NCBI RefSeq assembly: GCF_000003855.2
Contig: NW_003101677.1
Span: forward strand, 2,484,573-2,548,572
Reading direction: 5' to 3'
From: Blastomyces gilchristii SLH14081
Taxonomy: Eukaryota > Ascomycota > Eurotiomycetes > Onygenales > Ajellomycetaceae
Length of the DNA: 64,000 bases
The translations under genes and the position numbers were made by a program. Positions within the stretch are counted from its first letter, which is position 1. Each line of letters starts with the position of its first letter. Under the pieces are notes generated by a model. The model saw only the letters and a program-made list of their open reading frames with translations. It made no database searches and had not been told where the DNA came from. Shown here piece after piece: positions 36,062-49,252 of this stretch.

Positions 36062-39000
36062 CTAGAAAAACATTCATTGTCTTCTTATTAGAAATGATTA
36101 TTCACACATTATCTCTTCATTAGAAATGATTATTTATCAAGAGATATCTGAATGTGTAATAACACATAAGAAAGAGAAATAATCAGTTAAAGCAGACACT
36201 GAGTTCTCAGATAGAAGCTTGCTTATCAGTCACTCTGACCCTGTAACAAGATCTTACAAAGAGAGTAAGATCTTATAAAAGAATATCAGTGAAAGACTTA
36301 AGAGTTCTGACACTCAGATATATGAGATATTCATACAATTACACATCTGATGATTAATAATCATGTCTAATAATAATATGAAAGAACTCTTAAATGTGAG
36401 TATAGAAGTGATATCACAGTAGCTCTGAGTAATGTTAAAATTATAACAGTAATAAATAGCTGATATGCATGCAACTCAATAACATCAATATGAAGAGATT
36501 TAATAATTATTATAACAAGAAACTTAGACAATTTCAACATCTACAGAATTAAATATAAAAGTACTGAAAGAACACTTAGATACTTCTGTATATTTTAATA
36601 CTTCTAATCTCACTCTCTACTCATCATGAAGAATGAAAATGCTTGTGAAACTGAGTATAGATGAAGATGTCATTGATTCACTAATTAATCAAGATTGATA
36701 TATTAATGAATGATTGAAGAATCATGTGAAACAGAAGTTTCATTCATGAATGAAAGCATGTGAATCAGTGTTGTGAATGCCTGATAATATTATCAAATAT
36801 CTTAATATTCTGTTCTGAGACACTGTCATGCAACAGAAAGTATTAGATTGATTACAGAGTGTCTAACAGAGAAATACTTCTCTTACAACATTTATCTCTG
36901 ACTTTAACATCAAAATTCTAAAAGCAGGAGATCAATCTTGAGAGAATCAAATGAAGATTAGTATACTTAAGAAGACATTAACTTTCAAACTCTTACAGAC
37001 TCTTGTAAGTGTAGACAAAGACCAGACTTATAAAGACTTCTGTATACAGCTCTGAATATTGAATGACTGTCTTATCAAGCTCAAGAGTATACAGAACAGT
37101 GATAGAAGATATTACATTTCAGTGACTTATACACTTATACTGAAGAATAACAATAATGCAGATGTCATGAATTGAGTAGACTCAAATGTCTACATATAAG
37201 CAAGAGTCTTCACTGTCTGAACAGGCTTCTGAGTTCCTGATATCACTTCTGAAGAAGTCACTGATTAATGTCAATGAGAAGTGTACATCAACTGTAACTG
37301 ATCAGAGCACATTGCTTTTAACTGCTGATTAACCTACATATCTTCTCAATTGAGAGAAAGATTAATGTCTTCTCATTCAAAAGATGAATCAGTATCTGTT
37401 CATATCAATCACATTGCAGTGAAGAAAGATTCAGAAGATAACTATAAAAATGTCTCAGTGAAACAGGGAAAAGATTAGCTTCTGTTCAAATTTATAAACA
37501 GAAGCTTGAAGAGATTAAATGATAATAATTTAAAGAGAAAATGACAATGAATATGATTCTTGTATCTACTGTAATTGATAATATATATAATATGAAAGCT
37601 ATGATAGACAGCAGTCTATGCTACTATGCAATGATAAAATCTTCAGTTGTAAGATATTATAATCTTCAGTATATCTCTTTATCAAAACTCTGACTTCTCA
37701 CAGAATTTAATGATCTGAAGAATGTTTGTATCTGTTACATGATAAAACTAAATATAGATGTGAGAGAATATCAATATGAAGATGTCTATATATATGAAGT
37801 TGATAATCTCAACTATAATCTTATATTAGAACTTGTCTAACTATCTGAATAAGACATCTTACTGAATGCTTGAAACAGAAGCTTGATATTCTCTAATGAT
37901 GACAGAATTCACAAAGATGATATTCACAAGACTATGAATCTTACACAGATCTCTGTCAATGCTTATAAAATACTCTGAAAAAGAAGTTATCATCAAAATC
38001 ACTGACAGAGTCACTGACAAGTTTGTTGACAGCAGAATCATGTGTCAATCTATTTCATCAGTCTGACTAATATTAAAAAGGCTCTAGAAAAGTTATCCTG
38101 TGTTATAATAACAGATTCTTATATGAAACTCTCTTAATAATATCATAAATATCTAGATATCTTTCAATAAGATAATATTATAAACATACTCTTCTTATGA
38201 GATTCTGAAGTGAATCACAGTATCAAGTTAGAGAAAAAGAATGATAAGAATTCTGAACTATTATAAGGCTCTCTTTATAATATATTCTGAGATGAACTTC
38301 TTCTTCTTCAAAAGACACTCAATAATCTGTTGAATAAAGAATTTATATATATTAGCAACTCTTTCACTGCAGCCTCTATTCTCTTTGCAAAGAAATCAGA
38401 TAAAGAACTTCAGTTCTGTGTGAATTATTGAGAATTGAACAGATTAATAAAGAAAGACTGTTATTCTTTATCTCTTATCAATAAAACTCTAGCTCACATT
38501 GAACAAGCTCAATGATTTACAAAGTTAGATATCATCATCATGTTTTATAAGATCTGCATTGCTGAAGGAGATGAGTGACTTATAGTATTTCAAACATGAT
38601 ATGATCTCTTTGAATGAGTAGTCACACTCTTTGAACTGGTCAATACTCTCAGTACATTTCAGAAGTATATCAACTAGACACTCTGAGACTTTCTTGATGA
38701 ATTTACATCTGCTTATCTAGATAATATTCTCATCTTCATCAATAAATTCAGAAAGAAATATCAAGAGTATGTACAAAGAGTACTACAATGACTACAAGAA
38801 GCAGAACTATCAATTGATATTAACAAGTGTGATTTTGAAGTCAAGAGTACTAAATACTTAGGTTTTATCATAGAAGCTGGCAAGGAAATCTGAATGAATT
38901 CTGAGAAGATCTCTGCTATTCTTGAATGAGAGGTTCTGTGCACTGTGAAAGATGTATAAAGCTTCATCAGATTTGCTAACTTCTATCAGTGATTTATATG

Positions 39001-41188
39001 AAACTTCTCAGATATTGTAAGACTATTTACAGAACTCATTAAGAAAGATACAGTATTTCAATGATCAGTAGATACTGAAGCTGTATTTACACAGATAAAG
39101 AAGATATTCATTAATACTCTTCTACTGATAATATTCAATTCTGATTGTGAGACAGTTATTGAAGCTGATTTCTCTGACTATGTGACAGAGAAAGCAATAT
39201 TATAATATAATAATGAAGATGTTCTACAATCATGTGTCTTTATATCTAAGAAACTGAGTCTCACTGAATGCAATTATGAGATCTATGACAAGAAACTTCT
39301 TATAATTATATGCTGTTTAGAAGAATGAGACTCTGAACTCTGAAGTGTCTCTGAATTTGAAATAGTCACAGATTATAAGAACTTCAAATACTTCATAACT
39401 ATCTGTAAACTCACTGAATGACAGATGTGATAATCTGAGTTCTTAAGCCACTTTCATTTTATAATACACTACTGTTCTGACAGTCAGAACTCGATGGCAG
39501 ATGCCCTCTTATGACAAGAGTAAGATATGCTATTCAATGTAACAGATACTCACTGAATGAACTGAGAGCACTGACTCTTGAATTCAAAGATACTAGTTGA
39601 TCAAGATGAAACAACTCATAACACTATACATGCTTCTCTGATTAGAACATCTCCTCTCTGAACTGACACTGACACTGACACTGATATCTCAACTTCTTTC
39701 AAATCTACACTGAATGAATTATGACATGTAACAGCTCAAACTGATGAACTTCTCTAAGCACTCACTGAAGCAGTATATCAAGAAGCACTCTGATTCCCCC
39801 CAGAACTATGTATAAGAACTGACATCTCAGAATACTTAATTGATGACAATAACACTCTACAGTTCTGTGAGTGATGTTGAATCCTCTACTCTGAACTCTT
39901 ATGCACTTGAATAATGTAAGAGATGCATGATTCATGTATAATCAGTTATTCAGGTTGTGAACAACTGTATCAAATGATCTCTCAGAAGTTCTACTGATCT
40001 GAGATATTAAACAGCATCAGATGTTTTGTCTGAAACTGTAATCATTATTTCTTCATCATCTTGTGAAAGAACTGTAGAAAAGGCCTGCTGAAATCACTTG
40101 ATATCTCTGATAGAATCTGGCAAGATGTGATAATTGACTTCACTGTTAATCTCTCTGAGAGTAAGAGCTGTAGAAATATTCTGATCATTGTGAACTGATT
40201 GAGTAAGAGTGTTATATTGAAACTCTATGACAAGATGAATACTGAATAAGTCACTGAAGCTTTTCTAAGAAGCCTGTTCTATTGAATGTATGAATTGCTG
40301 AGATCTATAGTATCAGATCAGGGCTGTCAATTCATGAGTGCTCTCTGAACAAGAATCTGTCAAGTTCTCAAGATTATATACTGTCTGTCAACTGCCTATC
40401 ACTCTGAGACTGATAGTGCATTAGAACAGACAATTCAGACTGTAAAGAACTATCTCTATAAGTTCTGTAATTATTCATAAGATGATTGACATGACCTGCT
40501 TCTACACACAGAGATCACTATCAATGAATGAGATACTATTTCAACAGGCATAAGCCTGTTCTTCTGTACACATGATTATCATATGAAGGTGTTCAATCTT
40601 CTAGAGATCACACAGTTTATATCAGACCTCTGCAGTCTGATTCAGATTGCTGACAATATAGTAATAAAACTCTGAGATGTCTGTGATTGAGCAGAGGCCT
40701 TCATGACAACTGTGAAACAAGATCAAGAGAATCAAATCAATGTTCACTGAGACCTCACTGAACAATATAAGATAGAAGATCTAGTATGATTGAATCTTAA
40801 GAATATATGAATCACATATTCATCTTATATGCTAGATGACCGCCATGTTAAGTATAAAGTGATAAAAGTTCTAGATAGTCACAACTACTGTCTTGACATA
40901 TCATCAGAAATTCATGATGTCTTTCATACAAGCTTGCTCTGCTGTGCTGTCACTGACTCATTTTCTTCTCAACTAACTTCTGACTGACAACTGCCAGGGA
41001 TCATAGAAGAAGATAATGAGCTTGAGTGAGAGATTGAAGATATTCTCAATAAGAGATCACACAGCTGCAGTTAATAATATCTTATGAAATGAGTCAGCTA
41101 TGATCAACTGACCTGAACTCTGAGTTCTGTGTTATCTGAAACAGTGGCTCTTGACTGATGAGAACTGCTTCTGAAAAGAGGGGACTAA
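36062..41188 (+). pseudogene. D1 gag-pol remnant with chromodomain
   Basis: Gag spans about 36,950-37,190. Protease-like sequence follows at about 37,500-37,900. RT lies at about 38,260-38,780 with its box read as AYLDNILIF (38,702-38,730), one Asp lost. RNase H runs to about 39,530, ending HYCSDSQNSMADALL, the usual end of Gypsy RNase H. Integrase covers about 39,900-40,950 (WQDVIIDFTVNLSES, SDQGCQFMSALW). A C-terminal chromodomain at about 41,030-41,150 reads QYLMKWVSYDQLTW. TGA replaces TGG at most Trp sites. Expressed in an ancestor, this polyprotein would have assembled particles, copied the RNA and guided integration, probably to heterochromatin. Confidence 0.85.
36064..36074 (+). promoter_or_regulatory. 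Predicted self-priming PBS of D1
   Basis: AGAAAAACATT begins 2 nt after the 5' LTR and is the exact reverse complement of AATGTTTTTCT at 35993-36003 in the LTR. Known Tf1/sushi elements use an 11-nt self-primer at this spacing. Confidence 0.7.
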
Positions 41189-41502
41189 TGTGATGAGCTG
41201 TGCCTGATCAATCATATAGACTATTCTGTACACTTCATAGATTTCTACTGTCTCATTTCTGATTGCCAATCCTCAGTTATCATGAATGTGTATGTTCTGA
41301 TCACTGATCCTTGACTGCTATGAACGCGTGTATATTCTTCCGCCCCGAAGCATCACCATGTACATCATCACATACACATATAAATATCCACTTCAATTGC
41401 TGATTCTCACACTTTCTCTTTCTTTTCTTCTCTAACATTTTTCTCTTTGTTATATAAGACCTATCAATATTATACCGATCTATTCGGCGTAGGCCTCTTA
41501 CA
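41189..41502 (+). repeat. 3' LTR of D1
   Basis: A 314-bp partner of 35748-36061. Its first half is strongly mutated (GGCGGG to GATGAG, CCGCCCC to CTGTCTC). Its last 160 bp are nearly unchanged (CCGCCCCGAAG, CCGATCTATTCGGCG). Confidence 0.88.
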
Positions 41503-41507
41503 GTATT

Positions 41508-43421
41508 AAACTCATTCTCTTTATCTATAATATCACTTATCAGAATATCAGAGTCAGATATAATATCAAATCTTAGATTAAATTAATATCTTGATCTTCT
41601 TCTTTCATAGATTACTACTCTTGACTTTATCTCAGATTTTTGAGATAGAAAGCAGTAGTAACTTGAATGAGAGATGATGTATTTTTACTCAGCATCAAAA
41701 TTTGATTTCTGAAGAAGTACAAAATTAACTTTTTATTCAAATACAATTTAAAGATAAGAATAAATACAATTTGAATTTCTATTCACATTGTTTTGAATAA
41801 ATGTGATTTTTGAAGAGTTTTTAAACTTTTTTTATTGTTTTTGTTGTATATTCATACTAAAAGAGAATAGAGATAGAGTAGAATCTGATCACTATCATCA
41901 GAGTCATTTCTCAATTCTCTAATCTTAACAGAAGTTTGAGAATTTAAATTCTGTTTACATTTAGCTGAAGAATTAAAGTTTGAAAATTTGAATAGTTAAG
42001 AGTTTCTTCTTTTTAAGCTTACAGTTGTAGATTTACTGACTTGACTATTCTCTTCAGTTCTAGATTGACTTTATACTTCATCTTTTCTTCAGTTCTTTTG
42101 AGTTCTTGAAGTAAATATACATTCTTTTGAGCTGGATGCATGTTTTTCTTTGTAATTAGAGCATTTAAGTGAAGTATACTGATATATTTCATCTCTTTTT
42201 AAGCATGTTTCATATTTATACTCACTAGTTTTGTAATCTCTGGCACAGAATATACATTTTGAGTCTCTAAAATAAGAGATTGCAAAGTATTCATATCTTT
42301 GACAGTTTAAACACTGTGTTTGAGCTTTGAAATTCATTCTTAAGTCTTTGTATTTATGAACTCTTATTTTCAAATCTGCTACTCTTACTTCAGAGATATT
42401 TGATTATTTAAGTGTTTTTATATATACTAGAATAGAGATATTTCTTCTGCATTATCTGAACTCAATTGAATTGAGTTATACAGACTCTTTTCTCAGTTGA
42501 ATAGAATTGTATTCTTTGAATTTATTTTTGAGAAGTAGCATTTCTTCTTCACAGTTAAAAATTTCAACTGAAATATTATTAACAATGAATTTGTCTCACT
42601 TTTCATCTCTCTTAGATAGAATTGTTGTATTTAACAAAGATTTTACTACTGATTTTCAGAGATTATTATTCTGAATAAGAAATTCTGCACTAAATTCAGA
42701 CATTGTAGTCAGAATAATGGAATTTTTAAAGAAGAATAACTCAATTAAAGCTATAACTGATTTTTGAACTTCAATATTAATTATTAACTGAGAAAAGAAC
42801 TGCTGATTAATTTCATTTCTGATTCTGAAAATGAGATTTAAATTCAGCTTGTTTTTCTGTAAGATATTCTGATTTAAGACTTTGAGAATAAGTCTTCTAT
42901 TTCTGAAGATTTGAAAGTTTTTCTCTTTTTGCATTTTTTTCTCTACTTTTCTATGAATAGAAGTATGAGCAGTATTCTTCTCAGTTCTCTCAGAAATTTT
43001 GAGCAGGTTTTGAGACAGTAGATTTAGAGACAGCAGATTCAGCTGCTGAAGTATATATTTTCTTCTGATTTAAAGAAGAAGAAGAAGAAGAAGTAGAAAA
43101 AGAGAAAGAGCAAAATGAAGAATCAGTGATTATACTAGAAATTTTCAATGTTTTTTAAACTGTGTTTAAAATCTCAAGTTTGAACTTGATTATATTCTGT
43201 AGTTGTTTAGTCTGAGTATGAAGAATTAACAGAACTTCTTCATTCATATCACTCAGACACTGTTTTTCAAGAATTTTACTTACTTATTCAAGCTTCTGTA
43301 TTTCAAGAACTTATTATTTCTCTATTTCTTCTTTCTTTCTTCTCTTCAGAATTTCAATCTCAGAAATAGTATTTGAGAAAGCATCTTTTTCCACATCAAC
43401 TGAGTGTATTTTTGAACGCAT
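41508..43421 (-). pseudogene. LINE E1 ORF1 (zinc-knuckle protein) and start of ORF2
   Basis: ORF1 begins at ATG 43421 on the minus strand (MRSKIHSVDVEKDAF). It has a charged, coiled-coil-like N-terminal part (about 43,070-43,420), a middle open stretch (42656-42934) and a Cys/His zinc-knuckle region at 42089-42373 (CLNCQRYEYFAI, CIFCARD, CLKRDE, CSNYKE). Such ORF1 proteins bind LINE RNA. One expected Cys/His is replaced in several knuckles (for example NYK where NCK would be typical). ORF2 sequence begins left of about 41,990 and continues beyond D1. Dead. Confidence 0.78.
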
Positions 43422-44516
43422 TTTTCTCACTCAATGAAAAGTTGATCAGACTGTTTCAATTAAGAGATTTATTAAACTCTTTTAAATTGAAAAGTTAGTC
43501 AGACTGTTTTAATTAGAAGATTTCTAAGTCTATTTTTAATTGAAAAGTTGGTCCGACTGTTTCAAAAGAAGAATAAAATACTTTTATATATAGATTACCT
43601 GATTTTTTTCACACTAGTTCAGTAACTAAATTAGATTTTTGAAGAGAATCTAATAAACTAAAATTACTTTTTAAGATAAATTAATAAAATCTTTACAATC
43701 TCTTTCTTGAAATACAGTGAGAAAAAGTATGATATTAATTAATAATAAATCAGATAATATAACAGTTTTTGAGAGAAAAACTGACAAAAAATAAGTTAAT
43801 TTTTTTACAGAGAAATTGATTAAAACTATTTAATTTTATTCTAAATCATTCATCTTCTCACACAATAAGTATGCAACTCAAATCAGTAATAAAGAGTGTA
43901 AAAAAGAATTAGATATTAATAAAAGCTCTTCAGTTACTGAAAAAGTAATTCTTATTTAAAAGAATATGAAATTATAATAAAAAACAACTCAGTTTTTAAT
44001 TCTTTATAAGAATACTGTGTAAAACTCAGAGAAAAACACCTTACTTTTTCAAGAGAAGTAAAAAACTATTTCTAAGATCTTTTTTTTTTTGCATTAACTA
44101 CTGCAGAAGAATGAGATACAAACTGCTAAGATATATACTACTATATACTCTCTATCAAGACTTCCCCTCTTCAGAGTCTTGATATTATAGAGAATATAAG
44201 TCTGTTTCTATATAATAATATAAATATTGTCAGTAGAATGTAGAGAAACTGATTATTTATATCTTAAAATAGAAGAATAGAAGACTTTATCAATGATTAT
44301 ATTAATATAGAGTTAAGTCTCAAATTTAATAGAAATCTAGTATTGCTGTTCTCAATCTCTTACAGAATCTATTGAATATTGAGATATTAAAACTAGATTT
44401 AATATATCTCACTGTGCAGAGATCAAAGGCTCAGTCAGATCTTGAAGTATACTGATTTTATAGTTGTTAACATATCATTGACTTATTGTTTGCTGATTAT
44501 GTATCAAATACAGTTG

Positions 44517-45112
44517 CTGAGGTATCTTTTTGTATTTTTCTGCTGGGGATGGGCCAGATTGGAAGGGGCAGTACAAGGGTGAGACTTGGTGTTGATATCT
44601 TGATACACCAAGAACAGACAGGGGTTTCATGGAGGATGCACTTCAGATGTGTCTGTTGATTATGTGCTTGATATTATTGCCGAGGTATCTTTCTGTATTT
44701 TTCTGCCGGGGGTGGGCCAGATTGGAAAGGGCGGTACGAGGGTGGGACTTGGTGTTGATGTTTTGGAACATCAAAGATAGACTGTTCCTCAGATATCTCC
44801 ACAATTACAGATCGGGGATCTTCCAAAATCAAGAAGATTGGTGCATATGGCTAGGTCTCTTCACCTTACAATTTGTATGGCAATTTGGCCCGGGGTTGTG
44901 GTGTGGTAGGGGTGAACGGGGGATAATCCCACACAGGAGTTTCAAACAATGTCTGGTTCACATTTGGCTGGATAACTCCACCACCACACGGGGTATGCGG
45001 TTGGCGATGGGGTCAAAATGCTCGTATGATGGAGGGCTTTTCGATGAATCTATCGGCGGGTTCTTATTCGAAAAATTGAGCGAGTTCGTGGTTATCAAAA
45101 ATCATTGATCAC
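44517..45112 (-). promoter_or_regulatory. LINE E1 5' UTR with tandem monomers
   Basis: Two monomers start with GGTATCTTT at 44521 and 44684 (163-bp period) and share GGGCCAGATTGGAA and GAGACTTGGTGTTGAT-like sequence. They are followed by about 300 bp of unique, GC-retaining sequence to the element's 5' end. Position suggests an internal promoter, by analogy to monomeric LINE 5' UTRs elsewhere. A 159-codon frame on the plus strand (44629-45108) is antisense and probably incidental. Confidence 0.6.
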
Positions 45113-45953
45113 TGCTAATCTTCATTTGATTCTCTCAAGATTGATCATCTACTTCTAGTATCTTGATATTGAAGTCAGAGATGAATATAGTAAGAGAAGT
45201 ATTTCTCTGTTAAATACTCTATAATTAATCTAATGCTTTCTACTATGTAGCAGTATCTCTAAACAGAATATTGAGATGTCTGATAATATTATCAGATGTA
45301 TATAATACTAGTTTATATATCTTTATTTATAAATGAAACTTCTGTCTTATTGTGATTCTTCAATTGATTATTAATATATTAATCTTGATTAGTTAATGAA
45401 CTGATAACATCTTTATCTACACTTAGTTTCATAAGCATTTTCATTCTTTATGATGAGTAGAGAGTGAGGTCAGAAGTATTAAAATATATAAAAGTATCTA
45501 AGTGTTTCTTCAGTACTTATGTTATGTTTATATTCAATTCTATCAGTGTTGAAATTATCTGTGCAGAGGTTTTTTATTAAGATAATTATTGAATTTCTTT
45601 GTATTAATATTATTAAGTTGCATGTATATCAGCTATTTATTATTATTATGATTTTTAACATTGCTCAGAGTTATGATGATACTGTGTTTATACTTATATT
45701 CAAGAGTTCTCTTATATTATCAGTAGATATATCATTTATCAGATGTATAATATCTGTGAAATCAGAAGAAGTGTAATTGTATAAATATCTCATATATTTA
45801 AGATGTCGGAACTCTTAAGTCTTTCACTGATATTTCTTTATGAGATCTTATTACAGAGCTAGAGTGACTGATAAGTAAGCTTCTATTTAGAGACTTAATA
45901 TTTACTTAACTAATTATTCATTTCTCTTATTTCTTATATATTATTATGTGTTC
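45113..45953 (-). mobile_element. Gypsy D4, gag/leader part between LINE E1 and hAT
   Basis: Continues D4 from the 15-bp target copy (45113-45127) through gag start and leader, parallel to 33,950-34,780 of D2. It ends at ATGTGTTC (45946-45953), the left target copy of the hAT element. Confidence 0.85.
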
Positions 45954-46399
45954 TAGACTGGTCAGCAAGATCATGAATTTCACATTTAATTTCATATAAT
46001 CTGATCTCATACATTTCTTAGCGTGAGTCCCACCAGGACCAAGCCTCAAAAAAATCTGAAAATGAATCATTTCTGAGAGAAATGATGTGAAAAATGACTA
46101 AATTTAATTCAAGAACAGTGAAATGAGAGTTATTTCTCAGAATAAACTATGAAAGATGATTATTCTTTCAAAATCAGAATGAGACTGAGACTGAAGATTA
46201 AAATCAGTCTCATTCAGTTCATTCAGTGATTGCTTATATAATCAGAATTTGATAACAATTATTGATAATACTTATGAAATAACTAAATACATTCTTATGT
46301 AAGTTTATTCTTCACTTTCTTATAAAAACTACACTTCTCTGATCTACTGTGATCAGAGATATTAAACTATCTGATAATTTCATGTTTTACAATTATAAG

Positions 46400-47900
46400 T
46401 TTTTTGATTATTTCTTCTTATAATTATTCTCAGTAATAGTGATAAATATCTTGACTTGAGTTGAACTTTCACTTCATTCTCATCTCTGATAATAAAATTA
46501 TCAGAATATCATACATCATCAGTGCAATAGTTGAATATATACTCTTAACAATTTTTTATAACTCTAGAATTGATGTAGTATGTAAATTCATCAGATTTTC
46601 TTAAAAATAGCAGTTAAATTCAGTTTTATAAGTATGTAGTTTTGCCTGATTTTCAGTTGTAATCAATATATACAAGTTCTGTTTCAAAATTAGTATTATA
46701 GTTCTATGTGATATAAAGTGTTATTAAAGATTGTTACTTATTAAAGAATTATATTTCACTGTTTTCATATCTTAAACATCTGCTTGTTCAAATCTCTGAT
46801 AGTTAGTATTATAGTAGTCTCAGATTAATTTAACATACAAGTCTCATTTTCTCTCTATTCAATCTTAAAAAGTGTAGATATTAACTTAATAGAAGAAATC
46901 TAGTAGAGCTGTTATAGTATAGTACTCTGTAAAAGATTGTTCAGTTTTACTGTAATAATATACTAGTTTATCTCTTACAGTAATAATAGCCTGCACTATA
47001 GTATTATTTCAGACTGAATTTCTTTTTAAGTGATTTAACTACTTCTCAAGATAAGTAAATAAACTATTATATACTTATCAGACTGACTGCACTATTGATA
47101 TATAAGTAATTGAGACTGTCTTTATTATCTTATAAAACTGAAACAGTAAATCAATTACATATTTCAACTGAGTTCACTTTATATCAGAAAGTTTCAATAT
47201 CTGAATCTTTTCTCAATCAGAGTATTATACTTCATAATTAATTATCTGATATAATCAAAGAGTCTGAACAGCTATCTTATATATTAAACTTCACTATATT
47301 TTAATATTCTGTATCATATTCAGTGATGTGACTGATTTATTCATTTATTAAATATTATAAAATCATTGTTATTATTTAAAGAAGATATAAATTATATTAG
47401 CAATGTTTTGAATCTGTGATATTTAAATTATTAGTCAATCTATTCAAAATTAACAGTAGTGTTATTAAAAAGTATTATTAAAAAGCAATATTAAAAAGTG
47501 TTATTAAAAAATATTATCTTTTACAAAGTGAATATAAAAGTTACTTGAGTAATTACTTTCATCTCATTCTTATTTCAAGAATCAGTCATCTCATTATTTA
47601 TTATCTTAATGTTAAGATTCTTTATCAGTGTTTATATTATAAGTTGAACTACATGAGCAATGCAGAGAATATAATCTTGTTTATTATTTCAGAAATACAA
47701 AGTTAATTTTTGCTTCAAGCTCTTTATTATAGCATAGTTATTCACAGCATTATCAGTTATAATTATAAGAAGACTGAGACTAATATCTTAATAGTTATTT
47801 TTAATCACTGGCATTAATATCTCTGCTATATAATTCTCAGTATGACTACTGATTAATGATTCAAATTTAATTAATGTCTCTTAATAAGTTCAGTTCTTAT
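46400..47900 (-). pseudogene. hAT transposase remnant
   Basis: On the minus strand, 46,895-46,963 reads YYYSKTEQSFTEYYTITALLD. It resembles the conserved KYYSKT..S..Y..A..LDP block of hAT transposases, and a Lys/Phe/Trp-type continuation follows after stops. The rest is too degraded to delimit, and limits are rough. The dimerisation region normally found near the C-terminus was not recognised. Confidence 0.55.
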
Positions 47901-49189
47901 CAATGTAATAATATGTAACTCTTATAAATATAAGATTATTTATACTAGTTTATACATTCACTGTGAGAGACACTCTTTAATAATTCTTTAACTCTGATTC
48001 TAGATATTGTATATTAACTTTATAGTATATCTTAAGATTGAACTGAAGACAAGATCAATATGAAATATGAAGATTTGAATTAAGTATTTAAAAAAGTATT
48101 CAGAATTCAGAGTTTTCAATTGATCAAAGAGAAAGATTCAAAGATATACATATATGAAGTAATTATTCACAGAAGTTATCAGATGAGAGTTATGAAATCA
48201 GAGTACTGATATATAATTGTTTTTACATGATTTTCTTCAAATTAGAAAGTTAGTATTATTAAAAATTATTATCTGATAGAGTAACTTATCAGCTCAGTAG
48301 TAATTTTCTGATTATTTTTCTTTTATTATCTATATTCTAATGACTTCAGATGTTAAGAAATTTTATCAGAGCTATAATTAGTTTATGATGAATATTTCTG
48401 ACTAAAGTTATAGTGATTATAACAGACAGATAACTCTTCAGTAATCTGCAATGCAATCTGTTAATAATTATTTCATAGTTCATCTCAATATTTATGTTGA
48501 GTTTTTCATAAATTTTATAACCTGAAATCAGATGTGAAGAATAAAGTGATTATTTATTATAATTAAAAGAGAGTATTCTGTATTAAATTATTAATAATAT
48601 AGATGTTATAATTTATAGTGATTTCTTAAAGAGTGTATAAATCTTTAATAGAAGTAAAAGAAGTAAAAGAAGTAAATTCAGAAGACATGATAAAGATTTA
48701 AGAAAGATAATAATTTATTTTTAATAAAGATAATAACTAATCACTGATATATATAAGAAGAATTATTATAAGAGAAAATAATCTTCTTTCTTAGCTTAGT
48801 TATAATTTTAGTACTAACTCAGATTGAATATTATCAATATATAAAAATAAATAAACAATCTTGATTAATCTCTATCATATTTCTTGAAATATATTAATAT
48901 TGTGAAAGAGAGTGTTATCAAATTGTATTATCAGATAATATTATTAAAAATATATTAATATTATAAATATCAATATTGAAAAAATGTTGATACTTATATA
49001 TTATAGTGATTTGTGAATCATAATAGTTAAATATATATATATATATATATTATTCCTGACTTGATTACAACTTGTATAATAATTTTTAAAAACTCAAAAT
49101 TAATTTCAATTATTAATAATTATGAACTTATAACTAATTAATATACAAAGAAAAAAACTTTTTCTACTTATTATCTTTCTTCTCTTTCT

Positions 49190-49252
49190 TATTCTTCTTA
49201 TTATTCTTTATAATTTACTTCTTATTCTTCTTCTTCTTCTTCTTCTTATCTA
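49190..49252. repeat. Pyrimidine-rich (TTC/TTA) microsatellite
   Basis: TCTTCTTATTATTC and (TTC)n runs within the hAT interior. Simple sequence without coding meaning. Confidence 0.7.

Larger units (their letters stand above)
35748..41502 (+). mobile_element. Gypsy family D, complete copy D1 (chromovirus, Tf1/sushi-like)
   Basis: A 5,755-bp plus-strand element with 314-bp LTRs (35748-36061, 41189-41502) and the perfect 5-bp duplication GTATT (35743-35747, 41503-41507). The polypurine tract AAAAGAGGGGACTAA abuts the 3' LTR. Order is gag, protease, RT, RNase H, integrase, chromodomain. The PBS at 36064-36074 is complementary to LTR bases 35993-36003, which points to self-priming as in Tf1. It is dead, with numerous Trp-to-stop changes. 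Confidence 0.92.
25837..45112 (-). mobile_element. Tad1-like LINE E1, full length but interrupted
   Basis: A non-LTR retrotransposon on the minus strand, flanked by the exact 15-bp duplication TGCTAATCTTCATTT. Its 3' end carries an (AAT)n tail (plus-strand ATT repeats at 25837-25852). Its 5' end, at about 45,112, is a GC-retaining UTR with two 163-bp monomers. ORF1 starts at 43421 and has zinc knuckles. ORF2 has endonuclease, RT, RNase H and a terminal zinc-binding region. Subtracting the SINE, D2 and D1 insertions leaves about 7.4 kb, the usual size of fungal Tad1-clade LINEs. Both ORFs are dead. Confidence 0.9.

Noticed and set aside
44629..45108. 159-codon plus-strand open frame, long for this block
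   Set aside because: It is antisense to the LINE 5' UTR, covers the monomer repeat, ends at the element edge, has no domain and is open mainly because that patch escaped mutation.
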